Positions 17,908 to 27,585 of a DNA stretch of 43,073 nt are shown here, piece by piece. The DNA is from an uncultured Pseudomonadota bacterium (GTDB taxonomy: Bacteria > Pseudomonadota > Gammaproteobacteria > Enterobacterales > Succinivibrionaceae), in the NCBI GenBank assembly GCA_900315145.1, contig OMYE01000010.1, positions 1 through 43,073 of the forward strand, written 5' to 3'. Both the position numbers and the translations under genes were made by a program. The stretch's first letter is position 1, and every line of letters begins with the position of its first letter. The notes under the pieces are model-generated. The model was not told the origin of the DNA. It did no database searches and worked only from the letters and a program-made list of their open reading frames with translations.

Positions 17908-19353
17908 GTGACTACTATTTTCATCAGCATTTTCTTTTTTGTGGTGGCTCTGGGCATACTAATTGCTGTTCATGAGGCCGGGCATTTTATTGTTGCCAGA
18001 ATGTGCGGGGTCTATGTTGAGCGTTTTGCTTTAGGATTCGGTCCCCGTCTCTTTTCTTTTCATGATAGTAAGGGGACGGAATATGCCCTGTGCGCCGTTC
18101 CTCTCGGCGGTTATGTCAAGATGTTCGGGGAAGAGGATGACAGCGGTGATCCGGAAAAAAAACAAAGCGGCGAAAAATCATCTAATGAATCTGCTGATGC
18201 TGTAAAGGCCGCTGTTAAACCAGAGAGAAACGAGAGTGAAGCTTTCTGCAAAAAGAAACTGTGGCAGAAATTTCTTATTGTGTTTGCCGGTCCCTTTTTT
18301 AATATTGTACTTGCCTGGTTTCTTTATACATTTACCTTTATATACGGTATTCCTGATTTTAAGCCGGTAATAGATATCACCGACTCTCATGGTGTTGCTG
18401 CAGAGGCCGGTATTGCCAGTGAGGATTTGATAGTTGCCGTAGACGGAGTCGAGGTGACAGACTGGGAGGATACTATATATGAACTTGTCAGTCATGTCGG
18501 TGAGGAAAAGGTTTCTCTTGAGCTCGTTACAGACCTAGGACGCGGTACTCCTAAAAATGTTGATCTGAATCTTAAGTCCTGGGAGATAGACCCGAGAAAC
18601 GGGGATGTTCTGGGATTACTCGGAATCAGTCCGCTGAGGGGCAGAATTATTAACGAGGTGGCTCAGGTTATGGACGGTTCTGCCGCTGAGAAAGCAGGTT
18701 TTAAGGTCGGAGACAAATTTATTTCATTTGACGGCAGACCATACACCTCATGGAGGGAATTCAGTGAAGTCGTCAGATCATCTCCGGATAAAAACATCAG
18801 GGTTGTAGTGGAGCGTGAAAGAGCTCAGGTTACACTTGATTTACGCCCGGAGGTTAAAACCGGGGCACAGAAGGAGGGGGAACCGGAAAAAAGATACGGT
18901 TTTGCCGGACTGTCGCCTAGAGGAGAGGAAATTAAGGAAGTATTCTTTGAAAGAAAGTATAATCCTTTTGTTGCAGTTGTGAAGGGCGCAACCAAAACAG
19001 TCAGAATGGGGGTTGTAACTTTTGAGGTCATTAAGAAGTTTTTCACCGGTGATCTCTCAATAAAGAATGTTTCTGGACCTATAGGAATTGCCAAGGGAGC
19101 TGGATTTACCGCGAAACTCGGGCTGGTTTTCTATTTAGGTTTTATAGCAATGGTCAGCGTCAATCTTGGATTGCTGAATTTACTGCCTATTCCGGTGATG
19201 GACGGCGGTCATCTAATGTTTTATATAATTGAGGGCGTAAGAGGCAAGCCTTTAAGTCCGGCAATAATGCAAAAATTGCTGATTCTGGGAATGTGCCTGC
19301 TTATGTCACTTATGGTACTGGCCGTTTTTAATGACATTTATTACGGTTTGTAA
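17908..19353 (+). CDS. rseP: Site-2 intramembrane metalloprotease RseP
   Basis: Inner-membrane zinc protease that cuts anti-sigma factors such as RseA within the membrane to release the envelope-stress sigma factor. The GTG start at 17908 follows AGGAG. The zinc motif HEAGH is at residues 22-26 in the first helix; the third ligand lies in LLNLLPIPVMDGGHLMF near the C-terminus. Two periplasmic PDZ domains lie between, with AEAGIASEDLIVAVDG and AEKAGFKVGDKFISFDG. At 481 aa it is about 30 residues longer than E. coli RseP, mainly from a Lys/Glu/Ser-rich insertion near residues 72-108. It is next to bamA, a known member of the envelope-stress regulon in relatives. Confidence 0.96.
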   Translation: MTTIFISIFFFVVALGILIAVHEAGHFIVARMCGVYVERFALGFGPRLFSFHDSKGTEYALCAVPLGGYVKMFGEEDDSGDPEKKQSGEKSSNESADAVKAAVKPERNESEAFCKKKLWQKFLIVFAGPFFNIVLAWFLYTFTFIYGIPDFKPVIDITDSHGVAAEAGIASEDLIVAVDGVEVTDWEDTIYELVSHVGEEKVSLELVTDLGRGTPKNVDLNLKSWEIDPRNGDVLGLLGISPLRGRIINEVAQVMDGSAAEKAGFKVGDKFISFDGRPYTSWREFSEVVRSSPDKNIRVVVERERAQVTLDLRPEVKTGAQKEGEPEKRYGFAGLSPRGEEIKEVFFERKYNPFVAVVKGATKTVRMGVVTFEVIKKFFTGDLSIKNVSGPIGIAKGAGFTAKLGLVFYLGFIAMVSVNLGLLNLLPIPVMDGGHLMFYIIEGVRGKPLSPAIMQKLLILGMCLLMSLMVLAVFNDIYYGL

Positions 19354-19382
19354 CACGGACAATAAAAATATATACTAAGAAA

Positions 19383-21842
19383 ATGATTAATTCTTTTTTT
19401 AAGCGCAGTTTACTGGCCATTTGTATGGCCGCTCCCTGGTTTGCCGGTCAGCAGGTATATGCTGCTGACGATACTGACAAAGGTCGCGGACCGGTCATGC
19501 AGATTACAGATATCAGGGTTAAGGGACTGTATCGTGTAACCAAGGGGGCTGTTCTTCTGGCCATGCCTATTCAGGTTGGGGATGTGGTAACCAAGGATGA
19601 CATTTCCCAGTCACTGAAGAAGATTTATGCCACCCATAACTTTGATGAGGTTAAGGCATACATTAATGAGAACGGTGTTTTAACCATTGATGTAAAAGAA
19701 AGACCTACTATTGTAAATATCACTTATGCGGGTAATGATGCCATAAAATCGGATCAGATATCTGAAATTATCAATGCTAAGGGCGTGAAGGTAGGTGAAA
19801 CTCTTAATGTGATTACACTCAAGGAACTTGAAGCATCACTTGAGGATTATTATCACAGCATGGGCCGTTATCAGGCCAAGGTTAACACTATTCTGGTATA
19901 TCTGCCTCGTAACCGTGTTGACGTTAAGTTTAATTTGGTTGAAGGTGTTAATGCCAAAATTGACCAGATCAACATAGTCGGTAACAAGGTTTTCAGTGAA
20001 GAAAAGCTTCTCGGACAGTTTGAACTCCGTGATTCTGTGCCGTGGTGGAATTTTTTGGCAAACAGAAATTTCTACAGTCAGCGTTTTAATGGCGATCTGG
20101 AAACTCTGCGCTCATACTATATGAACCGCGGTTACGTCCGTTTCAATATAGAATCAACCCGCGTTGAGGTTACTCCGGATCGTAAAGGGGTATACGTTAG
20201 TATATCTGTTAAGGAAGGGGAGAAGTATCAGCTTAATTCTTTCAGAATTCTCGGTGAGACGTACGGCCATGCAGGTGAAATGCTGAAGATTATTCCTTTG
20301 GAAAAGGGGGATACATACAATGCGGCTCAGGTTTCTCATGCTGAAGAGATTCTGGCTAATTACATGGGTAAATTCGGTTATGCCTACACCAAGGTTAAAG
20401 CTTTCACTGAGATTGATGATGAAAATAAGATAGTTGATATTAATTTTCACGTGGAACCTGGACGCCGTATATATGTTACCAATGTAAAAATCGTCGGCAA
20501 CAGCATTACCACTGATGAAGTTATCCGTCGTGAAATACGACAGATGGACGGTACCTGGCTGTCAAATGAAGCTATCAACACATCAAAGGAAAGATTGAAT
20601 CAGCTGGGTTTCTTCGAATCAGTTGAAATGGAGCCTAAAAAGAGCGGTTCCGAACCGGACACTGTCGAACTGGTGACTACAGTGAAGGAGAGACCGACAG
20701 GATCAATCAAGGCCGGTATCGGTTTCGGTACGGAGACCGGTCTTACTCTTAATGGTGAAATCTCCCAGAATAACTTCTTAGGATACGGTGGCAGAGCAGC
20801 TATAGAGCTTAATACCAATAAGTATGACCGTAAAATTCAGCTGAGTTATGACGACCCGTATTTTACTATCGATGGTATATCTCTCGGCGGTAACGTCTTT
20901 TACGAAAAGTTTGAGGCCGGTGACGCTAATCTGGTTGACTATACTAATACCCGCTGGGGTGGCGGTTTAAATCTCGGTTATCCGCTGGACGAACATAATT
21001 TCATCAGATACGGCATATCCTATGAGAACAACCGTCTTTCCCAGACCAACTCCTTTGAACAGATACAGAAGTTCTGGGATATGTACTCCGAGGAGGATTC
21101 TGATAACAAGATTACCTTTGAAAACTATGTAGCCACTCTGGGGTATTCAAGAAACTATCTGGACCGTGGCGTGTTTCCTACATCAGGAAACAGACAATGG
21201 GTGAATCTGTCTGTAGCTGTTCCTGCCTCAGACACGCAGTACTATAAGACCTCAGTGGAGACCACTCATTTCTGGCCGCTGGACAAAGAACGCAACTACA
21301 TCATCAATTTCCGCGGTAAATTAGGCTACGGCAACGGTTATGGTACCAAGAACGGTTATGAACAGGTGCTGCCGTTCTTCGAAAACTATTACCTCGGTGG
21401 CGGTGACTGGTTGAGAGGGTTTAAATATAATTCTGTCGGCCCGCGGGCTCTTTATGATTACACGCTTCTCGGTAATAACGGTGTAGTCGCCACCAAAAAT
21501 GCCATCGGCGGTAATGCTATGGCGGTTGCCAGTCTGCAGCTGGTTGTACCTACACCATTTGCTTCGGAAGGATATGAGAGCAAGCTTAGAACCACCCTGT
21601 TTGTGGATGCTGGTTCTCTGTGGGATACTACCTATGACCCTGATTATGTGAAGCAGTGTCTGGGCAATTGTGAATATATGTATGATTACTCTGATCCGAA
21701 GTACTATCGAGCTTCATACGGTGCCTCCATTGTATGGATGTCTCCTATGGGACCTATCGGTGTGACACTGGCAAACCCTCTGAAGAAGAAGGAAGGCGAC
21801 CGGACGGAAATCTTTACCTTTACTTTGGGGAGAACCTTCTAA
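19383..21842 (+). CDS. bamA: Outer membrane protein assembly factor BamA
   Basis: Central beta-barrel of the BAM complex that inserts outer membrane proteins. The 819 aa protein has a signal peptide with likely cleavage after VYA27, five POTRA repeats (about 38-440; starts such as ITDIRVKGLYRVTKGAVLLAMP and INIVGNKVFSEEKL), and a 16-strand barrel. The barrel contains the conserved lid-loop motif as WLRGFKYNSVGP (the usual VRGF element appears as LRGF). It ends in phenylalanine (FTLGRTF), as outer-membrane barrels do. Two cysteines in the last extracellular region (CLGNCEY) could form a disulfide. It is flanked by rseP and skp, as in E. coli. Confidence 0.97.
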   Translation: MINSFFKRSLLAICMAAPWFAGQQVYAADDTDKGRGPVMQITDIRVKGLYRVTKGAVLLAMPIQVGDVVTKDDISQSLKKIYATHNFDEVKAYINENGVLTIDVKERPTIVNITYAGNDAIKSDQISEIINAKGVKVGETLNVITLKELEASLEDYYHSMGRYQAKVNTILVYLPRNRVDVKFNLVEGVNAKIDQINIVGNKVFSEEKLLGQFELRDSVPWWNFLANRNFYSQRFNGDLETLRSYYMNRGYVRFNIESTRVEVTPDRKGVYVSISVKEGEKYQLNSFRILGETYGHAGEMLKIIPLEKGDTYNAAQVSHAEEILANYMGKFGYAYTKVKAFTEIDDENKIVDINFHVEPGRRIYVTNVKIVGNSITTDEVIRREIRQMDGTWLSNEAINTSKERLNQLGFFESVEMEPKKSGSEPDTVELVTTVKERPTGSIKAGIGFGTETGLTLNGEISQNNFLGYGGRAAIELNTNKYDRKIQLSYDDPYFTIDGISLGGNVFYEKFEAGDANLVDYTNTRWGGGLNLGYPLDEHNFIRYGISYENNRLSQTNSFEQIQKFWDMYSEEDSDNKITFENYVATLGYSRNYLDRGVFPTSGNRQWVNLSVAVPASDTQYYKTSVETTHFWPLDKERNYIINFRGKLGYGNGYGTKNGYEQVLPFFENYYLGGGDWLRGFKYNSVGPRALYDYTLLGNNGVVATKNAIGGNAMAVASLQLVVPTPFASEGYESKLRTTLFVDAGSLWDTTYDPDYVKQCLGNCEYMYDYSDPKYYRASYGASIVWMSPMGPIGVTLANPLKKKEGDRTEIFTFTLGRTF

Positions 21843-22194
21843 TATATACGGGTAGAGAGTTTTTATACGGATAGAGAATTCACTTTTCAAGGATGATTTA
21901 AGGTTTAATCAGTAATAAAAAGTTTATTGAATACGGAATTATTACAGAATTTTTATATCTAACAGGATAGAGAACACATGGTGTCAGCATCTGTGATGTT
22001 TCAGAGCGGCCAGGTGTACGCCCGCTGGGATGAAAGTTCTGTAAGTGGAGACAAAGGTGTAAAGATATTATTATCTATAAACATCGCAATTTTTTACTGT
22101 TAAACTTTTCAAATACAGAAAGTTGGCATATTTTGTTAAAACTCAAGAGAATGAGAAAATTCTCATGTTTTGATTTATTTATTTAGGAGTAATT
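21843..22194. other. bamA-skp intergenic region with short direct repeats and a palindrome
   Basis: Contains two copies of ATACGGRTAGAGA (21846-21858 and 21865-21877) and a third partial copy, AGGATAGAGA (21964-21973). A palindrome, ATGAGAA-AA-TTCTCAT (22151-22166), lies 29 bases before the skp start. A 41-codon frame (21978-22103) is discussed separately. I found no convincing -35/-10 pair and no sigma-E type site. Confidence 0.55.
21978..22103 (+). other. Possible 41-codon ORF upstream of skp
   Basis: The frame begins MVSASVMFQSGQVYARWDESS and ends at TAA 22101-22103. A weak purine-rich AGGATAGAG precedes it at 8-12 bases. I recognise no family. It could equally be chance in the skp leader. 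Confidence 0.15.
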
Positions 22195-22710
22195 ATGTTA
22201 AAGTCATTATCAGCTTTAGCTATGGGTGTTTCTTTGGTACTGGGTTCAGTTGCTTTTACAGATGCGTGCGCCGACAGCAAAATTGGTACTGTTAGTGTAC
22301 CATACGTTTACAGCAAGATTCCGCAGGCTAAGGCTGCTGAGGACAAAGTAAATAAGGCTACTGCGTCAAAGAGCAAGGCTGTTGAAAAATTACAGAGCCA
22401 GGGTGAATCATTGCAGAAGTCTTTAAATGACCCTAAGCTTGATAATGAAGCTAGAGCTAAGAAGCAGCGTGAATTACAGATTCTTCAGACTGAATTCCAG
22501 GTGAAGTTCAGTGAACTCAGAGAGGAGCAGCAGAAGATGATGGTTAAGGAAAAGATTGAAATCGACAAGAAGATTGAAGAAGCCATTAAGAATGTTGCCA
22601 AGCAGAACAACATCGATGTGGTTATCCGTGCTGAAAGCTTACTTTATATTTCCAACGACTCAATCGATCTTTCTGAAAAGGTTATCGATGCTGTAAGCAA
22701 GGCTAAGTAA
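22195..22710 (+). CDS. skp: Periplasmic chaperone Skp/OmpH
   Basis: Trimeric periplasmic chaperone that carries unfolded outer membrane proteins to BamA. At 171 aa it is close to the family size. The signal peptide MLKSLSALAMGVSLVLGSVAF probably ends at ACA26. The mature part begins KIGTVSVPYVYSKIPQ and continues as a long charged coiled coil (about 40-140), ending with the conserved return strand IDVVIRAESLLYISND. The ATG follows TAGGAG. It is placed directly after bamA, its functional partner, and has its own terminator. Confidence 0.93.
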   Translation: MLKSLSALAMGVSLVLGSVAFTDACADSKIGTVSVPYVYSKIPQAKAAEDKVNKATASKSKAVEKLQSQGESLQKSLNDPKLDNEARAKKQRELQILQTEFQVKFSELREEQQKMMVKEKIEIDKKIEEAIKNVAKQNNIDVVIRAESLLYISNDSIDLSEKVIDAVSKAK

Positions 22711-22737
22711 CTTATATTTGTATTTATAAAATAAATT

Positions 22738-22764
22738 AAACTGACAGCAGGTCTGTCAGTTTTT
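22738..22764 (+). terminator. Rho-independent terminator after skp
   Basis: Perfect ten-pair stem AAACTGACAG (22738-22747) / CTGTCAGTTT (22753-22762), CAGGT loop, and T run to 22764. lpxD starts only about 40 bases later, so lipid A genes probably rely on read-through or a promoter inside this gap. Confidence 0.88.
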
Positions 22765-22805
22765 ATTAATAATATTATGTCGATAGTTAGCAGGGGTTCT
22801 TATAT

Positions 22806-23837
22806 ATGAAAGTTTCTGAAATTGCAGAAAGAATCGGCGGCAGGGTCATTGGCGACGGCAACCATGAAGTTGATCGTGTGGCCAATCTTGCCACTGCCAA
22901 AGCTAATGAGATTAGCTTTCTGTCCGATGAAAAAATGCATAAATATCTTTCCGAAACAAAAGCCGGTGCGGTGATTGTTCAGGAAAATGCGGTTACTCCG
23001 GATGCACATATAAATTTTATTGTGGTTAAATCTCCATATATAGCCTTTGCTAGGGTGGCTCAGATTTTTGATACCACTCCGAGAAGTGCCACAGGAATTC
23101 ATCCGAGTGCAGTTATCGACAGTACCGCTATCATTGAACAGAATGTTTCCATAGGAGCCAATGCTGTAATCGAGGCGGATGCCCGTATATGCGAAGGTGC
23201 ACAGATTGGTGCTAACTGCTTTATCGGTAAGGGAACCGTAATCGGCAGGGATACCAAGTTATGGGCCAATGTCAGCATCTATCACAACTGTGTTGTCGGT
23301 GAACGCTGTCTGTTCCAGTCAGGTGCCGTAATCGGCTCTGACGGTTTCGGTTATGCAAATGACGCCGGTCGCTGGATAAAGATACCTCAGGTGGGACGTG
23401 TCGTTATCGGTAACGATGTGGAGATCGGGGCTTCTACCACAATCGATCGCGGTGCAATTGATGACACAGTAATAGAAGATAATGTTATAATAGACAATCA
23501 AGTACAGATTGCGCATAACGATAAGATAGGTTTCGGTACAGCAATAGCCGGAGCTACAGTTGTTGCCGGAAGTGTAACCATCGGTAAATACTGTATTATA
23601 GGCGGTACATCTGTATTTAACGGTCATATTTCAATATGCGATGGCGTACATATTTTAGGTCAGGTCGGTTCAAATATAAAGAAACCCGGAAAATATCAGT
23701 CATTTTTGCCTGTACAGGAAGCATCAACCTGGTTCAGAACACAGGCACGCATGTATCAGATTGAAAAAATTTATAAGCGTTTGGTCGGAGTTGAGGCCAA
23801 AGTTGCGGAATTGACAGGTAATCAAGATAAGGAATAA
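22806..23837 (+). CDS. lpxD: UDP-3-O-acylglucosamine N-acyltransferase
   Basis: Third step of lipid A synthesis; adds a 3-hydroxyacyl chain from acyl carrier protein to the 2-amino group. The 343 aa protein has an N-terminal uridine-binding domain (about 1-100, [11 protein letters not shown] and [10 protein letters not shown]), a left-handed beta-helix of hexapeptide repeats (about 100-300) and a C-terminal helix region. The catalytic His is expected at His237 in [12 protein letters not shown]. The ATG follows CAGGGG. It is the first gene of lpxD-fabZ-lpxA-lpxB. Confidence 0.96.
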   Translation: MKVSEIAERIGGRVIGDGNHEVDRVANLATAKANEISFLSDEKMHKYLSETKAGAVIVQENAVTPDAHINFIVVKSPYIAFARVAQIFDTTPRSATGIHPSAVIDSTAIIEQNVSIGANAVIEADARICEGAQIGANCFIGKGTVIGRDTKLWANVSIYHNCVVGERCLFQSGAVIGSDGFGYANDAGRWIKIPQVGRVVIGNDVEIGASTTIDRGAIDDTVIEDNVIIDNQVQIAHNDKIGFGTAIAGATVVAGSVTIGKYCIIGGTSVFNGHISICDGVHILGQVGSNIKKPGKYQSFLPVQEASTWFRTQARMYQIEKIYKRLVGVEAKVAELTGNQDKE

Positions 23838-23841
23838 ACAA

Positions 23842-24303
23842 TTGAGTACTACACAGAAAGAACTAGATATTCAGAAAATATTAAATCTTTTGCCACATCG
23901 CTATCCGTTCCTTTTGGTGGATAGAGTTCTTGATTACTGCACAGAAGGTGAACATAAAACTCTCCGTGCCATAAAGAATGTTTCATTTAATGAACCTTTT
24001 TTCCAGGGGCATTTCCCGGGGAAACCTGTTCTGCCAGGAGTGCTGATTCTCGAAGCTATGGCTCAGGCCACAGGTATTTTGGCTTTTACCATGGTAGGTA
24101 AGCCTGCAGCTGATGAACTCTACTATTTTGCTTCAATCGATAACGCCCGTTTCAAGAGACCTGTTGTTCCTGGTGATCAGCTGGTTCTTGAGGTTGAATA
24201 TCTCAAGGAAAGACGTGGTATTGCTAAATTTACAGGCGTTGCTTCAGTAGATGGCGAAGTAGTCTGCTCTGCAGATCTTATGTGCGCAAAGCGTAAGGGT
24301 TAA
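23842..24303 (+). CDS. fabZ: 3-hydroxyacyl-ACP dehydratase FabZ
   Basis: Dehydrates 3-hydroxyacyl-ACP in fatty acid elongation and competes with LpxA/LpxD for the same substrate. The start is a TTG at 23842, preceded by AAGGA at nine bases; it gives the family-like [25 protein letters not shown] (153 aa). His57 in [14 protein letters not shown] and Glu71 in LEAMAQATG are the hot-dog-fold catalytic residues. It sits four bases after the lpxD stop and 32 before lpxA. Confidence 0.96.
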   Translation: MSTTQKELDIQKILNLLPHRYPFLLVDRVLDYCTEGEHKTLRAIKNVSFNEPFFQGHFPGKPVLPGVLILEAMAQATGILAFTMVGKPAADELYYFASIDNARFKRPVVPGDQLVLEVEYLKERRGIAKFTGVASVDGEVVCSADLMCAKRKG

Positions 24304-24335
24304 TGATTTAACTTAACTATCAGGGATGGGAAGCT

Positions 24336-25124
24336 ATGATTGATAAAAGTGCGGTTATACATTCAACAGCCATCGTCAGTGAAGATGCGGTAATCGGTCC
24401 TGGTGTAAGTGTAGGTCCGTGGACCATTATAGGCTCTGAAGTTGAGATAGGCGAAAACACCTCCATTGCTTCTCACTGCGTAATAAAGGGGCCTGTGAAG
24501 ATCGGTAAGCGCAACAGAATTTTTCAGTATGCTACCATTGGTGAAGACTGCCAGGACAAGAAATACGCCGGTGAAAAAACGTATCTTGAGATTGGTGATG
24601 ACAATGTTATCCGTGAGCACTGTACCTTTCATCGCGGTACCGTTCAGGATAAGGGACTTACCAAGGTAGGTAGCCGTAATCTGTTCATGGTTAATGTTCA
24701 TGTTGCTCATGACTGCGTTGTCGGTGATGATTGTATTTTTGCCAACAATGCAACTCTGGCTGGTCACGTGCATATCGGTAACTGGGTTATATTCGGCGGT
24801 TTGGCAGCAATTCACCAGTTCGGAAGAGTTGGTGATCATGCGTTTATTGCAGGTATGGCAGCTCTTAATAAGGATGTTCCTCCTTTTGTTATGGCCGCCG
24901 GTCATTATGCTAAACCTTTCGGTATCAATAAGGAAGGTCTGCATCGTCGCGGATTCAGTCAGGAATCTATTGCAACAATCCGTCATGCATATGTAATCAT
25001 ATACAAAGACAGTAAGACCATTGAAGAGGCAATTGAAAAGCTTGAACCTTTGTGTCAGCAGGAACCGTCTGTACAACTTTTAATAGATTTCCTTAAGGAC
25101 AGTACCCGCGGGATATGCCGATAG
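24336..25124 (+). CDS. lpxA: UDP-N-acetylglucosamine O-acyltransferase
   Basis: First step of lipid A synthesis: transfers a 3-hydroxyacyl chain from ACP to UDP-GlcNAc. The 262 aa protein is the same length as the E. coli enzyme and has hexapeptide beta-helix repeats over about residues 1-190 and a helical C-terminus. The catalytic His is at His125 ([12 protein letters not shown]), the E. coli position. The ATG follows a GGGA-rich stretch. The stop overlaps the first codons of lpxB, suggesting coupled translation. Confidence 0.97.
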   Translation: MIDKSAVIHSTAIVSEDAVIGPGVSVGPWTIIGSEVEIGENTSIASHCVIKGPVKIGKRNRIFQYATIGEDCQDKKYAGEKTYLEIGDDNVIREHCTFHRGTVQDKGLTKVGSRNLFMVNVHVAHDCVVGDDCIFANNATLAGHVHIGNWVIFGGLAAIHQFGRVGDHAFIAGMAALNKDVPPFVMAAGHYAKPFGINKEGLHRRGFSQESIATIRHAYVIIYKDSKTIEEAIEKLEPLCQQEPSVQLLIDFLKDSTRGICR

Positions 25125-26479
25125 ATATGGAAAATAAATCTGTAGCAGATTCCGGCAGTATGAAGGGGGCAAATTGTCACCTGTATGCCATGGTTGCCTG
25201 TGAGTCATCAGGTGATGCTCTTGGTGAAGGGCTTATAAAAGCTATTCGCAGTCTGGATCCTGACGCTATATTTATTGGCGTTTTCGGTCCGAAAATGCGT
25301 CAGGCAGCCGGGAACAGCGGCAGACAGCTTTTTGATATGGAAGATCTAGCGGTTATGGGGATTGGTGAGGTTATCAAGTCCCTGCCGAAAATTCTCTATA
25401 TCCGGCGCAATCTGATAAAAACTCTGAAGGAGCTTCATCCGGTAGTTTATGTGGGGATAGATGCTCCCGATTTTAATCTTCATGTGGAATTAAAACTGAA
25501 AAATGCAGGTATTTCCACAGTTCATTATGTCAGTCCTTCCATATGGGCCTGGCGTCCAAGCAGAATTCATAAAATAAAGGCGGCAACCGATATGGTGCTG
25601 TCGATACTTCCGTTTGAAAAGGACTTTTATGCTAAGTATGATGCGCCGTGCACATATGTCGGTCATCGTCTGGCTAGAGAGATACCGATGAACGTGCCGA
25701 TGAATGCGGCAAGACTGGCTCTTAATTTTTCTGATGAAGCCATGAAAAGCAATCAGGTTGTAGGTATCCTTCCAGGTAGCAGAAAGGCAGAGATTACCTT
25801 TTTAACTCCTGAATTTGCAGAAGCTGCATACGGTCTGCAGAAACGTTACCCGGTTATGCGTTTTATAAGTGCTGCCACTACTAGGGAAAAGGCGGAGCTT
25901 ATTTCCAGATTATGGCAGAAGCATGCTCCGAATATTCCTTTGACCATCTGGGTTGGCAGATCCAAGGAGGTTATGAGTGCCTCCAACGCCCTGATGATAG
26001 CCTCCGGCACGGCAACATTGGAGGCAATGCTTCTTAATAAAAGCATGGTCGTATGCTACATTGTAAGTAATATTACGGCAATGATCGGCAGGAAAATGCT
26101 TAAGGTGGATATGTTTTCGCTGCCTAATCTTCTGAGCGGGGGAAAGATTGTTCCAGAACTGATTCAGGATGACTGCAATCCTACTAATATAATCAGGGAA
26201 ATTAATAAAATCTTTATTTCCGATAACCGTAAGCTGTTTATGGAGTTTAACAGACTGCATAAACTTCTTAATCTTGATTCTGATAGACTTGCCGCAGCAG
26301 CTGTATTCAAAGTAATTGCCGACAGAGAAAAAAGGATGATGAACGAGAATACCCCTGATTCTGCTACCGAAAGTCATGGAGGAAACATGAGTAACGGTGA
26401 AGCTTCACCTGAAAACGCGGAATCATTAAGGAAAGTCACTGAGCAGAAGGTATCTACTCTTAATCAGGATGCCGGGTAG
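25115..26479 (+). CDS. lpxB: Lipid A disaccharide synthase
   Basis: Glycosyltransferase (GT-B-like) joining UDP-diacylglucosamine and lipid X on the inner face of the inner membrane. Motifs: [58 protein letters not shown] and [14 protein letters not shown]. The start at 25115 overlaps lpxA by ten bases; an ATG at 25127 is an alternative, and I cannot decide between them. At 454 aa it is some 70 residues longer than E. coli LpxB: about 18 extra at the N-terminus and a hydrophilic, Ser/Glu/Asn-rich tail of about 48 residues after DREKRMM, which looks disordered. Confidence 0.95.
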   Translation: MPIDMENKSVADSGSMKGANCHLYAMVACESSGDALGEGLIKAIRSLDPDAIFIGVFGPKMRQAAGNSGRQLFDMEDLAVMGIGEVIKSLPKILYIRRNLIKTLKELHPVVYVGIDAPDFNLHVELKLKNAGISTVHYVSPSIWAWRPSRIHKIKAATDMVLSILPFEKDFYAKYDAPCTYVGHRLAREIPMNVPMNAARLALNFSDEAMKSNQVVGILPGSRKAEITFLTPEFAEAAYGLQKRYPVMRFISAATTREKAELISRLWQKHAPNIPLTIWVGRSKEVMSASNALMIASGTATLEAMLLNKSMVVCYIVSNITAMIGRKMLKVDMFSLPNLLSGGKIVPELIQDDCNPTNIIREINKIFISDNRKLFMEFNRLHKLLNLDSDRLAAAAVFKVIADREKRMMNENTPDSATESHGGNMSNGEASPENAESLRKVTEQKVSTLNQDAG

Positions 26480-26674
26480 ACTGTAGAATCTGCAGTCCGG
26501 CATGCCCTTTCAGAATGTCTGTAGCTTCCGGTAAATATGATCGCATGTAATGACATATTTAGTTTTATTCATTAACCTATATATTATATTGGCCGGAGTT
26601 ACCTGATTTCTCCAGAAAAGTATATTTCGTTTCAAGCACACTGCTGTGTGTTCTATTTATGGTTGGTATCAAAA

Positions 26675-27334
26675 ATGGTTAAAACTAAAGAAACCGTTCC
26701 TTTTGTTTATCCTTTAGGCGATAAGGCTGTTTATGCAGGTACTGATGAGGTGGGAAGAGGTCCCTTAGTCGGTAATGTTGTTGCGGCGGCGGTTATTCTG
26801 GATCCAGACAATCCTATTGAAGGTCTGACTGATTCCAAAAAACTTACTGAAAAGAAAAGAGATGCCCTTTTTGACGTTATCATGGAAAAAGCTCTGGCAG
26901 TGGGAATCGGTGAAGCTACGCCGGCGGAAATTGATAAACTCAATATTCTGTGGGCCTCCATGCTGGCTATGGAGCGGGCTGTGGCAGCACTTAAAACAGA
27001 ACCGGAAATGGTACTTGTAGACGGTAATAAGATTCCTCGTAATCTAGGAATACCCGCAATAGCAGTAGTTAAAGGTGACATGCTGGTAAAGGAAATAAGT
27101 GCTGCCTCCATTATTGCCAAGGTTACAAGAGACAGGCAGCTCATTGAACTTGACAGACGCTATCCGGAATACGGTTTTGCCTCACATAAAGGGTATCCGA
27201 CGGCTGCGCATCTTCAGGCCATTAAAGAATTCGGCCTTATACCTAATCAGTACCGCTGTTCCTACCGGCCTGTAAGAGAGATTCTCGAGCAGGGGATTGT
27301 CCGGGTTGAGGAGGAGATTTTTACCCTGTCATAA
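26675..27334 (+). CDS. rnhB: Ribonuclease HII
   Basis: Cleaves RNA in RNA-DNA hybrids and excises misincorporated ribonucleotides. From the ATG at 26675 the protein has 219 aa. The frame is open from a GTG at 26648, but the family N-terminus corresponds to [23 protein letters not shown]. The catalytic Asp24-Glu25 are in TDEVGRG; a third Asp lies in LVDGNKIP and the C-terminal motif is [11 protein letters not shown]. The ribosome-binding site is weak. Unlike E. coli, where rnhB is tightly linked to lpxB, here nearly 200 AT-rich bases separate them, so it may have its own promoter. Confidence 0.96.
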   Translation: MVKTKETVPFVYPLGDKAVYAGTDEVGRGPLVGNVVAAAVILDPDNPIEGLTDSKKLTEKKRDALFDVIMEKALAVGIGEATPAEIDKLNILWASMLAMERAVAALKTEPEMVLVDGNKIPRNLGIPAIAVVKGDMLVKEISAASIIAKVTRDRQLIELDRRYPEYGFASHKGYPTAAHLQAIKEFGLIPNQYRCSYRPVREILEQGIVRVEEEIFTLS

Positions 27335-27384
27335 TTCAGGATAGAGTATTCAGTAAAAACATCTGTTATTATGCGGAGTGTGTA

Positions 27385-27429
27385 CCGGATGCATAGAGAA
27401 ACTGCTACGTCGTTTTTCTATACATCCGG
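27385..27429. repeat. Large inverted repeat between rnhB and dnaE
   Basis: Arms of 18 bases, CCGGATGCATAGAGAAAC (27385-27402) and GTTTTTCTATACATCCGG (27412-27429), pair with one C-A mismatch and one wobble around a nine-base loop. No T run follows on either side, so a simple terminator is unlikely. Confidence 0.75.
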
Positions 27430-27585
27430 CAGGAATATGTCTTAAGCTGTGGCCGGTTTGCTTATTCCGTTGGTCAGCGTTATACCTGAATTTGTATTTT
27501 TAATCATATTTTTTTGATTTTAAGATTCCTGGAAAAGTTGCTAAAATGGAATCTCGACTTTTTTGACAATAATACGGGGGCGTTC

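Noticed and set aside
22060-22150. Sigma-E promoter upstream of skp
   Set aside because: The region has ACTTTT-like sequence but no GGAACTT/TCTGA pair at acceptable spacing.
24363-25076. 237-codon minus-strand ORF opposite lpxA
   Set aside because: Fully antisense to a clear LpxA with all catalytic features; long shadow frames are common opposite hexapeptide-repeat genes.
25910-26377. 155-codon minus-strand ORF opposite lpxB
   Set aside because: Antisense shadow of lpxB without start signals or recognisable domains.
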